The notes below the pieces were generated by a model, which was not told the origin of the DNA, made no database searches, and saw only the letters and a list, made by a program, of their open reading frames with translations. From assembly GCF_900119315.1 (NCBI RefSeq), contig NZ_LT827010.1, forward strand, positions 3,815,001-3,879,000: a DNA stretch of 64,000 nucleotides, written 5' to 3'. The stretch comes from Actinoplanes sp. SE50/110. Its GTDB lineage: Bacteria > Actinomycetota > Actinomycetes > Mycobacteriales > Micromonosporaceae. Positions 42,935 to 52,359 of this stretch are shown piece by piece (positions within the stretch are counted from its first letter, which is position 1; every line of letters begins with the position of its first letter). The position numbers and the translations under genes were made by a program.

Positions 42935-43795
42935 ATGAACCCGTACGACGAGATCCGCACCGCGTACATCACGCTCGGCTGGCTCTTCGAACCCGGCAAC
43001 CCGCCGCTGACCCGCCGGGTCATCGCCGACGGCCCCGACGAGGTCGTCGCCGCCCTCCTCGACGAGCCGCTGATCCCTGCCATGCTGCGCCGTGAACTGC
43101 GCGGCCAGCCCGACCACCAGCTCTGGGCCCAGGCCCGGCACACCGCCCAGGACAGCCACATCATCACGCCCAGTGATTCCACCTGGCCCTGCGGATTCGA
43201 CCCCGACGGCCCGCTGTGCCTATGGAGCCACGGCACCGGAGAACCGCCGTACGCCGCCGAAGCCATCACCATCGTCGGGTCCCGCGCCTGCACCGCCTAC
43301 GGCAGCCACGTCGCCACCGACCTGGCCGGCGGCCTCGCCGAACGCGACTGGACCATCGTCACCGACGGCGGATACGGCATCGCCACCAGCGCCATGCTCG
43401 GGGCCCTGCGCACCAGCCGTCCGCCCATCGCCGTCCTGCCCGGCGGCCTCGACCACCTTCACCCCACCGGCAACCGGCAGCTGCTCGAACTCGTCGGCGA
43501 CACCGGGCTGCTCCTGAGCCCGTACCCGCCGGGCGCCGAGCCCGTCCGCGACCGCGTGCTCTACGTCAAACGCCTACTGGCCGACCTGAGCACTGCGACC
43601 GTGCTCGTCGAAGCCCCACCACGGAGCGCAGCCCTGCACGCCGTCCGGCGCGCACTGCATCTGGGCCGTCACGGCCTCATCGTTCCCGGGCCGGTCACCT
43701 CCGTCCACTCCGGCGGCGGCCTCGACGTGCTGCGCACCGACAGCCGGGCCCGGCCGGTCGGCAGCGTTGCCGACATCCTCACCGATCTGACCTGA
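42935..43795 (+). CDS. DprA/Smf-like DNA-processing protein
   Basis: A 286-residue protein whose residues 105-280 form a DprA Rossmann-like domain: ITIVGSRACTAYGSHVATDL (GSR motif), GGYGIATSAMLGALR, IAVLPGGLDHLHPTGNRQLL and LLLSPYPPGAEPVRDRVLYV. DprA binds single-stranded DNA and loads RecA. The usual N-terminal and C-terminal domains are shortened, so this is an accessory homologue, perhaps acting on DNA received by conjugation. It is followed by a terminator. Confidence 0.85.
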   Translation: MNPYDEIRTAYITLGWLFEPGNPPLTRRVIADGPDEVVAALLDEPLIPAMLRRELRGQPDHQLWAQARHTAQDSHIITPSDSTWPCGFDPDGPLCLWSHGTGEPPYAAEAITIVGSRACTAYGSHVATDLAGGLAERDWTIVTDGGYGIATSAMLGALRTSRPPIAVLPGGLDHLHPTGNRQLLELVGDTGLLLSPYPPGAEPVRDRVLYVKRLLADLSTATVLVEAPPRSAALHAVRRALHLGRHGLIVPGPVTSVHSGGGLDVLRTDSRARPVGSVADILTDLT

Positions 43796-43802
43796 TTTCT
43801 GC

Positions 43803-43828
43803 GGGCGGCCATCTCCGGATGGCCGCCC
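43803..43828 (+). terminator. Terminator after the DprA-like gene
   Basis: Perfect 11-bp stem (43803-43813 with 43818-43828), loop TCCG, then GTTCTCTTC. It begins 8 bases past the stop and closes the operon. Confidence 0.8.
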
Positions 43829-43957
43829 GTTCTCTTCGCTTCACGGGCAAAAAATCCCTATAAAAAACGACTTGGTACGCCTGCGGCTGGCCTAGGCACC
43901 ATGGCATGACCGGCGGTGGGCAGCGGCGGCGGCACGCTCCCGCGTCAGCCCTTTGGC

Positions 43958-43988
43958 AAGGTCTGACCGTTTCCAATCAGACCTTTTT
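43958..43988 (+). terminator. Intrinsic terminator hairpin in the adhesin leader (candidate attenuator)
   Basis: Arms AAGGTCTGA (43958-43966) and TCAGACCTT (43977-43985) are perfect complements, and the right arm runs directly into a T tract (43984-43988). A complete terminator 85 bases before the adhesin start, and well separated from the DprA terminator, suggests regulated read-through. A possible promoter (TTGGTA near 43872 and TAGGCA near 43893) lies upstream. Confidence 0.65.
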
Positions 43989-44073
43989 GTCCGCGTATTC
44001 CCCTACTGTGCGGGGATGGCGGGCCGAAACCGTGGCTCGCCTCGCGATCCCCATCGAAGAGGGGCACCGACCC

Positions 44074-47000
44074 GTGCGTCATCCACTCGGCCGGCTCGCT
44101 GCGATCCTCGCCGCCGTCGTGACCGCCACCGCAGTGTCCGTGGTACTCCCGCCCACCGTGCGACCGGCGCTCGCCGCGCAGACGGTCTGCCCGGCCGCGG
44201 TGGTCCTGACCAACGGTGACTTCGAGCAGCCGGTCATCTCCAGCGGCTCAGTCTCGATCATGTCGCAGTCACTGATCCCGGGCTGGCTGACGACCGCCTC
44301 GGACCGGCAGATTGAGCTGTGGCGGGGGTACGGCGGGGTCGTGTCGGCGTCCGGCAGTCAGCACGCCGAGCTGAACGCCAACATGGTGTCGACGCTCTAC
44401 CAGGACCTGCCGACCACTCCGGGACAAACGCTGCGCTGGCAGCTGAGCCACCGCGGCCGGACCGGCACCGACACCATGGCGGTCGTCATCGGGGCGCCGT
44501 CCGGCACGCTCGTGCAGCAGGGCTCGAACATCTCCGACCCGAACACCGCCTGGGGCACCTACTCGGGGGTCTACACGGTTCCGGCCGGACAGACCTCCAC
44601 CCGGTTCGCCTTCCGGTCGGTGTCCTCGGCCAGCACGAGCCCGAGTGTCGGCAACTTCCTCGACGCCATCTCGTTCGGCTCGGCGGCCTGCCTGGGCACG
44701 ACCACCACGGTCGCCAACGCGAACGGCTCGACCAGCGCGAACGTGGGGGACACCCTCACCTACACGGTGACGACCCGCAACAACGGCGGCAACCCGGCCC
44801 GGCTGGCGTCGGTCAGCGACGTACTGCCCGTCGGTACGACGTACGTGCCGGGCTCGCTGAGATCGATCAGCGGGTCGACGACCGTCAAACCGACGGACGC
44901 GTCCGGTGACGACGTCGGTGAGTACAACGCCGGTTCGCGGACGGTCAACGTCCGGGTCGGGTCCGGCGCGAACAGCTCGACCGGCGGCACGCTCGCGCCG
45001 GGGGACAGCCAGACGGTCTCGTACCAGGTCCTGGTGACCTCGGCGCTGGCCGGGACGACGCTCGACAACGACACGACCGCGGCGTACACCGAAACGCTGT
45101 CCGGCAGCGCCACCACCTCGACGTCGGACACCGCGAGCATCGCCGTCAACCCGGCCGCCGACCTGTCGGTCACCGCGGCCCTGGCCAGCGCGGCGGTGGT
45201 CGCCGGGCAGGCGGTCGCCTACACCGTGACGGCGAGCAACGCCGGGCCGAGCGCCGCGACCTCGGTGCAGCTGATCGGCACGGTGCCCGCCGGACTGACC
45301 GGAGTGACCGCGGCGTCGCCCGGCGGCACCTGCACGGTCAGCGGCACCCGGGCCGAGTGTGACTACGTGAGCGTGGCCTCGGGCGCCACCCGGACGATGA
45401 CGATCACCGGCAACGTGCCGCCGGGGGAGACCCCGGCCACCACGTACACGCTGGCCGCCGCGGTGACCAGTGCGACGTACGAAACCAATCAGGCGGACAA
45501 CTCCGCATCGGTCAGCAAGTTGTCGACGGCGAGCGCCAACCTGGGGGTGACCCTGACCTACGCGCCGGCGGTGCCGATCGCCGGATCCACCATCACCTAC
45601 TCGGCGGTGATCACCAACCAGGGCCCGTCGACGGCCCGGAGCATCGTGCTGTCCGACCCGATCCCGAGCGGCTCGACCAACGCCTCGGCGGTGGTGCCCG
45701 GCGGCTCCTGCGCGTCGACGTCGACCGGCACCATCGAGTGCACGCTGGCCAGCCTGGCGTCCGGCGCCAGTGTCACGGTCACCATCACGATGACGCTGAG
45801 CGGCACGACGGTGAACAACGCCGTCTCGCTCAACTCGAGCACGCCCGACCCGGACATCAGCAACAACATCGTCACCGTGACCGGCGCCGGGGCCCAGCAG
45901 GCCGACATCGGCATCACGCTCAGCCTGGGCGCCACCACCGCGTACGCCGGGGACACGACGACCTACACCCTGATGGTGCACAACTACGGGCCGTCGATGG
46001 CGGACAACGTCACGTTCGTCCCGGTGCTGCCGCCCGGCGTTTCGATCATCCGGCCGACCACCGGGCCGTTCGCCGCCTACTGCACGCCGAACGCCTGCAC
46101 CATCCCGCACCTGCCCAACGGCGCCACGATCCCGCTGTCCGGCACCGTCGTGCTCGCGCCCGACGCGCAGGCCGGCCCCGGCACGGCGACCGTCACGGTC
46201 ATCTCCACGACCACCGACAACAACCCGGCCAACGACAAGCTCACCACCAACTTCACCGTGCTGCTGCGCAGCGACCTGAGTGTGGCCCAGACGATCACCG
46301 ATCCGGACCGGTCTGGATCGAACGCGGTCGCCGGCGAGCATGTCCGCAACGTGGTGACGGTGACCAACCAGGGCCAGACCCGCGCCGAGGGTGTCCTGGT
46401 GCAGCAGCCGATCCCGGCCGGGCAGCCGGTCCCGGCCGCGTCCACGGCGGCGGGCGCCTGCACCTTCCAGGGCACCACTGACCTGAACGGCATCACCCCG
46501 GACGGCGGCCTGTTCGTCTGCTCCCAGCCGCAGATGGCGACCGGCGCCACCTGGACCATCACCTTCGACAGCCTGCTGCCGGCCGGGTTCAGCGGCGCCA
46601 ACTTCGCCCGGACCGCGACGGTGTCGGCGACCTCACCCGACCCGGACTCGTCCAACGACAGCGTGACCACCACGATCCCGGTCGCCCGCATCGCCGACCT
46701 CGGCATGTCCGAGACCACCGGCACCCCGCACGTGACGGCCAGCGACCCGGTCCAGTTCACCGTGACCGCGCGTAACACCGGCCCGTCCGACGCCACCACC
46801 GTGGTGATCCAGGTCCAGCCGCAGACCGGCCTGCTGATCAGCGCCGGGTCCGCCGCCGCCGGCACGTACGACCCGGGCACCGGCCGGTGGTCGGTGCCGG
46901 TGGTGGCGGCCGGTGCGACGCTGACGCTCACGCTCACCGGTACGGCCCTGGTCGCCGGCAGCCCCGCCAACACCGTCCGGCTGCTGTCGGCCGACAGCAC

Positions 47001-50000
47001 CGACCCGGCCGCCGGCAACAACACCGCCCAGGCCACCGTGGTGATCGACCCAGCCAACTCGTCGCTGCGGATCACCGCGGCGGCCACCGTCGCGCCGGCC
47101 GGCCGGCAGAACGCGGCGCTCGCCGGCGACACGGTGACCTACCGGTTCACCGTGGTCAACGACGGCAACGTGACGATGAGCCAGATCAGCGCCGCGGACG
47201 CGCTCACCGGCACGGCCACCTGCCCCGGCACGTCGCTGGCCGCCGGCGCGTCGATGGTCTGCACCAGCACCACCCCGTACGTGATCACCCAGGCCGACTT
47301 CGACGCCCAGCAGCCGGTCTACAACAACGCGACGGTGACCGCCACGCCGCCGGGCGGGGCGGCGGCGGCGACCTTCGGGCCGGCCGCGGCGACCGTCACC
47401 CTGGCCACCGGCACCGCCTCGATGCGGGCCACGGTCACCGCGGCGGTCAGCCCGTCCGGGCACACCGGCGCGGCCCGGGTCGGCGACACGGTCACCTACA
47501 CCTATCTGCTCACCAACGACGGCAACGCGGCGCTGACCCGGGTGGCCGCGACCGACACCCTGGGCGGGGCGGTCACCTGCCCGAGCGCCACCCTCGCCGT
47601 GAACGCCTCGATGACCTGCACCGGTGGCACGCCGTACACGGTCACCCAGGCGGACATCGACGCCGGCGGACCGGTGGCCGACGCCGCGACCCTGACCGGC
47701 CGGCTCGCCAACGCGGCGAGCGATCGGACCTTCGGGCCGTTCTCCACCAGCGTGGCGGTCGTCCCGGCCGCACCCGCGCTGTCCGCGGTGGTGACCGCGG
47801 CCGTGACCCCGCCGGCCCGGCAGAGCGCCGCGGCGAAGAACGACACCATCAGCTACTCGTACGCCGTGACCAACACCGGCAACGTGACCATGACCGGCAT
47901 CGGCGTGACCGACACCCGCACCGGCATCGGCACCTGTCCCGGCGGCCCGCTGGCCGTCAACGCCACCGTGACGTGCACCAGCACCGGCTCGTACGCGGTG
48001 ACCCAGGCCGATGTCGACGCCGGCGCGCCGATCAGCGACAGCGCCACCGTCTCCGGTCGCGCGCCCGGCGCCGCCGCGTCGGCCTACGGGCCGTTCAGCA
48101 CCGCGGTGCCGGTCGCCGTGGCCGCCCCGATGCTCGCCGTCGCGGTCAACGCCACGGTCAGCCCGCTGGCCCGGCAGAACGCCGCCCGGGCGGGCGACAC
48201 CATCGGCTACAGCTACACGGTCAGCAACAACGGCAACGTCACCATGTCCGCCATCGCGGTCACCGACACCCGGCTGGGCGCCGCCACCTGCCCGGCCACT
48301 CCGCTCACCGCGGGCGCCTCGGTCACCTGCACGATCGGCGGCACCTACACGGTCACGCAGGCCGACGTCGACGCCGGCAATCCGATCGTGGCCACCGCCT
48401 CGGTCACCGGGCGGGCCCCGGGCGCGGTGTCCGGCACCACCTTCGGGCCGGCCAGCACCTCGGTGACCGTCGCGGCCGCCGCGCCGTCGCTGGCGGTCAC
48501 GGTCGCCACCGCGGTCAACCCGGCCGCCCACCAGAGCGCCGTCCGGGTCGGCGACACCATCGCCTTCACCTACACCGTCGTCAACGACGGCAACGTGACG
48601 ATGACCGGCATCGCGCTGACCGACCCGCTCGCCGGCACGGTCACCTGCCCCGGCTCGACGCTGCTCGTCGGCGCCTCGATGACCTGCACCGGCGCCGCGC
48701 CGTACACGGTGACCCAGGCCCGGATCGACGCCGGCCTGCCGATCACCGTCAGCACCACCGTCGCCGCCGGCGCCCCCGGCGGCGGCACCCCGGCGTTCGG
48801 GCCGTTCACCGCCACGATCAACGTCGCACCGTCCGTCCCGTCGCTGAGCATGGCGGTGACCGCCCTGGTCACCCCACCGAGCCGGCAGAATCAGGCGCAG
48901 GTCAACGACACCATCGCCTACCGGTACGACCTGAGCAACACCGGCAACGTCACGATGGACACCATCGCGATCGCCGACACCCGGGGCGGCGCCGGCAGCT
49001 GCCCCGCGACGACCCTGGCCGTCGGGGCGTCGATGACCTGCACCAGCACCGGGTCGTACACCGTCGACCAGAACGACATCAACACCGGCACCCCGATCGC
49101 CGACAGCGCCACCCTGACCGCCCGGGCGCCCACCGCGGCCGGGGCCGGCACCTACGCGACCGGCTCGGACACGGTCGCGCTGGCTCAGGCGGCCGCGTCG
49201 CTGACCGTCACGACCACGCCCGCGGTGACCCCGCCCGCCAACCGGTTCGCCGCCGCGACCGGCAACACCATCGACTACAGCTACCTGGTCACCAACAACG
49301 GCAACGTGCCGATGACCGCGGTCGGCGTCACCGACTCGCTGATCGGCGCGGTCACCTGCCCCGGCACCACGCTCGCCGTGGCCGCCTCGATGACCTGCAC
49401 CAGTGTCACGCCGTACACCGTCACCCAGACCGACGTCGACACCGGTGGATCGGTGGCGTCCACGGCCACCGTGCAGGGCCAGGGCCCGAGCGATCTCGCA
49501 CCACAGCCGTACGGGCCGTTCCCGGCGAGCGTGCCGATCGCGCCGGCGAACCCGCTGCTGCAGATCACCACGACCGGGAACGCCGGCGGCGTCAATGCCG
49601 GTTCCACGGTGACGTTCAGCTACGCGGTCCGCAACATCGGCAACGTCACGATGGACACGCTGCGCGTCAGCGGCTCCACCGGTGGGGCGGCGTCCTGCCT
49701 GGTCACGACGCTCTCCGTCGGCGCCGGCACCACGTGCACCGGTGGCACGTACACCATCACCCAGACCGACGTCGACACCGGAGCGCCGATCTCGGACACC
49801 GGCGGCGCCATCGCCCGGCGCGGCGGCACTCCCACCGACCTGACCTTCGCGGCGCCGGCCGTCACCGCACCGGTGGCCGCCGCCGCGCCGACGCTGACCA
49901 TCGCCAGCACCGCCACCGTCTCCAATGCGGCCCACCAGAGCGCCGCCGCGGCCGGCGACAGCATCACGTACGCGTACACCGTCACCAACACCGGCAACGT

Positions 50001-52335
50001 CACGATGGACACCCTGGCCGTCACCGACACCCTGTTCGGCACGGTCACCTGCCCCGGCGCGCCACTGGCGGTGACCGCCACCGTGGTCTGCTCCACCGCC
50101 ACCCGCCCGGTCACCCAGTCCGACCTCGACGCCGGGCTGCCGATCGTCTCCGACGCCCACATCCACGGCCGGCAGGTCGGATTCCCGGCACCGTACTCCT
50201 TCGGCCCGGCCATCGCCACCATCAACGTGGCCCCGGCCACCACCGCGCTCACCGCCGCCGTCACCGCCGTGATCAGCCCGGCCGGCCACGTGACCGCCGC
50301 CGACACCGGCGACACCGTCACGTTCCGCACCGTGCTCACCAACAGCGGCAACCAGACGATCAGCGACCTGTCCGTCACCGACCCGCGGTCCGGGGCCGCG
50401 ACCTGCCCGGCCACCAGCCTGGCGCCGAACGCGTCGATGACCTGCCTGAGCACCACCCCGTACACCGTCACCACCGCCGACGTCGACACGAACGCACCGG
50501 TCGCCACCACCGTCACGGTCGCCGGCCGCAGCCCCGGCGCGGCCTCCGCGACCACCCTCACCTCGCCGTCGGCCTCCTTCCCGGTGGTCGCCTCCGGCCC
50601 CGCGCTGGGCATCACCGCCAGCACCGCGGTCACCCCGGCCGGCCACCACGACCAGCTCATGCTCGGCGACACCATCGCCTACCGGTACACGGTCCGCAAC
50701 ATCGGCAACGTGACGATGACCGGCATCGCGGTCACCGACACCCGCAGCGGCTCGGCCGCCTGCGCCGCGACCACCCTGGCCCCGGGCGCCACCACCAACT
50801 GCACCGGCGGCGCCACCTACCCGGTCACCCAACCGGACGTGGAGGCCGGCACGCCGATCACCTCCAGCGTCACCGCCACCGGCCGGGCCACCGGTACCGT
50901 GCCGGTCCTGTCCTTCGGCCCGGTCACCACCACCGAGCTTATGGCCGCCGCCGCCGACTCGCTGGCCCTCGCCGTCAGCGCCACCGTGGCACCGGCCGCG
51001 CACCAGCTCGGCGCGGTCGCCGGGGACACGGTCACCTACCGCTACACGGTGACCAACGACGGTGACGTCGCGGTCACCGGCATCAGCCTCACCGACTCCC
51101 GGGCCGGCCGGATCACGTGCCCGACCGGCCCGCTCGCCGTCGGCGCGGTGCGGACCTGCGCCGCCCTGGCGCCGTATCAGGTGACCCAGGCCGACGTCGA
51201 CGCCGGTGTCGCGCTGGCCGATCAGGCCGAGGTCCGTGGCCGCCGGCCGGGGGCGCCGTCCGACACCGTCTACGACCAGCAGTCGGGATCGGTGCCGGTC
51301 GCCCCGGCGCAGGGGCAGTTGCTGGTCGGGGTGAGCGCGGTCATCGAACCGAAGACGAGGGCCGGCGAGATCTCCGCGGCGGACGTCGTGCTCTCCGCCG
51401 CCCCCGCGGCCGGCGACAACATCCGCTACCACTACAAGGTCTTCAACACCGGCAACGTCACGATGACCCATGTCAGCGTCCACGACGGCCTGGTCGGCAA
51501 GGCCACCTGCCCGTCCACCACGCTGGCGGTCGGCCAGTCGATGTCCTGCGTCGCCGACGCCGTCTACCAGGTCACCCAGCAGGACATCGACACCGGCCGG
51601 ATCATCACCAACACGGCGGTCGCCAGCGGCGCCGACCCCGCCACGACGACCGTGCAGTCACCGCCGGGCGCGGCGAACACGCCGGTCGAACCCGCGGCAC
51701 CGTCGGTCACCGCCAGCCAGCAGCTGCATTGGAACGACGCGGACGGCGACGGCAAACCCCGCACCACCGACGACATCACCTCGACCGTCGAGGTCGCCAA
51801 CAACGGCAACGTGACCCTCACCGGCGTGGTGCTCACCGGCCTGCCGGTCACCGTGACCTGCCCCAGCACCACCCTGGCCCCGGGCGAGAAGATGACCTGC
51901 ACCTCCGCGCCCTACCACCTGTCCGAGCAGGACATCGCCGGGGGGACGAGCTTCCTGGTCCGGGCCGACGCGAGCACCCCGACCAAACCGTCCGGTGTGC
52001 AGGCCGAAGCGCCCGGCTCGATCACTCCGGCGGCTCCGTCGGCATCGCCGTCCCCGTCGATCTCCCCGTCGAACAGCCCCTCAGGACACGCCTCACCCAG
52101 CCACTCGCCGACGCCTACGGCCACGCCGACGCACCCGGCCACGCCCACGCACACCGCGGCGCCGACCCGGTCACCCGGTGAACCCGGCACGCCCGCCGCA
52201 CCCTCCCCGCTGCCCCGGCCGCACTCGCCGGTCACCGGAGGCGACTACATGCCGCTGCTGATCGGGGGATGGATCCTCGTGGCGGGTGGGGTGGCCCTGA
52301 TCCTGCTCAGCCGGCGTCGTCTTCGCCGCCGATGA
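44074..52335 (+). CDS. Giant DUF11/DUF7507-repeat cell-surface adhesin with a sorting signal
   Basis: A 2,753-residue exported protein. GTG 44074 gives a signal peptide (LAAILAAVVTATAVSVVLPP, cleavage near ALAA) and follows GAGGGG; an upstream ATG at 43906 would give an improbable leader. Then come a carbohydrate-binding-like domain (LTNGDFEQPVISSGSVSIMS to about residue 205), about six DUF11-type repeats, about 14 repeats of roughly 110 residues, and a Ser/Pro/Thr-rich stalk. The end is SPVTGGDYMPLLIGG, a hydrophobic helix and RRRLRRR, a sorting-signal layout with SPVTG in place of LPxTG. It is probably wall-anchored and adhesive. Base composition is strongly repetitive. Confidence 0.85.
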   Translation: MRHPLGRLAAILAAVVTATAVSVVLPPTVRPALAAQTVCPAAVVLTNGDFEQPVISSGSVSIMSQSLIPGWLTTASDRQIELWRGYGGVVSASGSQHAELNANMVSTLYQDLPTTPGQTLRWQLSHRGRTGTDTMAVVIGAPSGTLVQQGSNISDPNTAWGTYSGVYTVPAGQTSTRFAFRSVSSASTSPSVGNFLDAISFGSAACLGTTTTVANANGSTSANVGDTLTYTVTTRNNGGNPARLASVSDVLPVGTTYVPGSLRSISGSTTVKPTDASGDDVGEYNAGSRTVNVRVGSGANSSTGGTLAPGDSQTVSYQVLVTSALAGTTLDNDTTAAYTETLSGSATTSTSDTASIAVNPAADLSVTAALASAAVVAGQAVAYTVTASNAGPSAATSVQLIGTVPAGLTGVTAASPGGTCTVSGTRAECDYVSVASGATRTMTITGNVPPGETPATTYTLAAAVTSATYETNQADNSASVSKLSTASANLGVTLTYAPAVPIAGSTITYSAVITNQGPSTARSIVLSDPIPSGSTNASAVVPGGSCASTSTGTIECTLASLASGASVTVTITMTLSGTTVNNAVSLNSSTPDPDISNNIVTVTGAGAQQADIGITLSLGATTAYAGDTTTYTLMVHNYGPSMADNVTFVPVLPPGVSIIRPTTGPFAAYCTPNACTIPHLPNGATIPLSGTVVLAPDAQAGPGTATVTVISTTTDNNPANDKLTTNFTVLLRSDLSVAQTITDPDRSGSNAVAGEHVRNVVTVTNQGQTRAEGVLVQQPIPAGQPVPAASTAAGACTFQGTTDLNGITPDGGLFVCSQPQMATGATWTITFDSLLPAGFSGANFARTATVSATSPDPDSSNDSVTTTIPVARIADLGMSETTGTPHVTASDPVQFTVTARNTGPSDATTVVIQVQPQTGLLISAGSAAAGTYDPGTGRWSVPVVAAGATLTLTLTGTALVAGSPANTVRLLSADSTDPAAGNNTAQATVVIDPANSSLRITAAATVAPAGRQNAALAGDTVTYRFTVVNDGNVTMSQISAADALTGTATCPGTSLAAGASMVCTSTTPYVITQADFDAQQPVYNNATVTATPPGGAAAATFGPAAATVTLATGTASMRATVTAAVSPSGHTGAARVGDTVTYTYLLTNDGNAALTRVAATDTLGGAVTCPSATLAVNASMTCTGGTPYTVTQADIDAGGPVADAATLTGRLANAASDRTFGPFSTSVAVVPAAPALSAVVTAAVTPPARQSAAAKNDTISYSYAVTNTGNVTMTGIGVTDTRTGIGTCPGGPLAVNATVTCTSTGSYAVTQADVDAGAPISDSATVSGRAPGAAASAYGPFSTAVPVAVAAPMLAVAVNATVSPLARQNAARAGDTIGYSYTVSNNGNVTMSAIAVTDTRLGAATCPATPLTAGASVTCTIGGTYTVTQADVDAGNPIVATASVTGRAPGAVSGTTFGPASTSVTVAAAAPSLAVTVATAVNPAAHQSAVRVGDTIAFTYTVVNDGNVTMTGIALTDPLAGTVTCPGSTLLVGASMTCTGAAPYTVTQARIDAGLPITVSTTVAAGAPGGGTPAFGPFTATINVAPSVPSLSMAVTALVTPPSRQNQAQVNDTIAYRYDLSNTGNVTMDTIAIADTRGGAGSCPATTLAVGASMTCTSTGSYTVDQNDINTGTPIADSATLTARAPTAAGAGTYATGSDTVALAQAAASLTVTTTPAVTPPANRFAAATGNTIDYSYLVTNNGNVPMTAVGVTDSLIGAVTCPGTTLAVAASMTCTSVTPYTVTQTDVDTGGSVASTATVQGQGPSDLAPQPYGPFPASVPIAPANPLLQITTTGNAGGVNAGSTVTFSYAVRNIGNVTMDTLRVSGSTGGAASCLVTTLSVGAGTTCTGGTYTITQTDVDTGAPISDTGGAIARRGGTPTDLTFAAPAVTAPVAAAAPTLTIASTATVSNAAHQSAAAAGDSITYAYTVTNTGNVTMDTLAVTDTLFGTVTCPGAPLAVTATVVCSTATRPVTQSDLDAGLPIVSDAHIHGRQVGFPAPYSFGPAIATINVAPATTALTAAVTAVISPAGHVTAADTGDTVTFRTVLTNSGNQTISDLSVTDPRSGAATCPATSLAPNASMTCLSTTPYTVTTADVDTNAPVATTVTVAGRSPGAASATTLTSPSASFPVVASGPALGITASTAVTPAGHHDQLMLGDTIAYRYTVRNIGNVTMTGIAVTDTRSGSAACAATTLAPGATTNCTGGATYPVTQPDVEAGTPITSSVTATGRATGTVPVLSFGPVTTTELMAAAADSLALAVSATVAPAAHQLGAVAGDTVTYRYTVTNDGDVAVTGISLTDSRAGRITCPTGPLAVGAVRTCAALAPYQVTQADVDAGVALADQAEVRGRRPGAPSDTVYDQQSGSVPVAPAQGQLLVGVSAVIEPKTRAGEISAADVVLSAAPAAGDNIRYHYKVFNTGNVTMTHVSVHDGLVGKATCPSTTLAVGQSMSCVADAVYQVTQQDIDTGRIITNTAVASGADPATTTVQSPPGAANTPVEPAAPSVTASQQLHWNDADGDGKPRTTDDITSTVEVANNGNVTLTGVVLTGLPVTVTCPSTTLAPGEKMTCTSAPYHLSEQDIAGGTSFLVRADASTPTKPSGVQAEAPGSITPAAPSASPSPSISPSNSPSGHASPSHSPTPTATPTHPATPTHTAAPTRSPGEPGTPAAPSPLPRPHSPVTGGDYMPLLIGGWILVAGGVALILLSRRRLRRR
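47062..51980 (+). repeat. About 14 tandem protein repeats of roughly 330 bp
   Basis: Inside the adhesin, units share NTGNVTMTGIAVTDT-like, ATCPATTLAVGASMTCT-like and YTVTQADVDAGAPISDSATV-like blocks, each about 110 residues. The units are similar but not identical at DNA level, so they have diverged after duplication. They make the region prone to assembly collapse and to gain or loss of units. Confidence 0.8.
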
Positions 52336-52359
52336 GGCATCGGATGGTGGCGCGGCGCG

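Noticed and set aside
43860..43990. A c-di-GMP or c-di-AMP riboswitch before the adhesin
   Set aside because: The conserved cores of these classes as I know them are not visible. Only the terminator hairpin is supported.
46887..51065. A 1,392-codon frame on the same strand as the adhesin but shifted
   Set aside because: It is Arg/His/Pro-rich, repeats with the same period as the adhesin and has no recognisable domain. It is a shadow of the repeat DNA.
46633..51483. An antisense open frame of 1,616 codons within the adhesin gene
   Set aside because: It is Gly/Arg/Asp-rich without domains and mirrors the repeated, GC-biased third positions of the sense gene. No ribosome site or protein family supports it.
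47062..51980. Regular spacing that might suggest a CRISPR array or other DNA repeat
   Set aside because: The period is about 330 bp and follows codons of protein repeats. Units are diverged and there are no short exact repeats with unique spacers.
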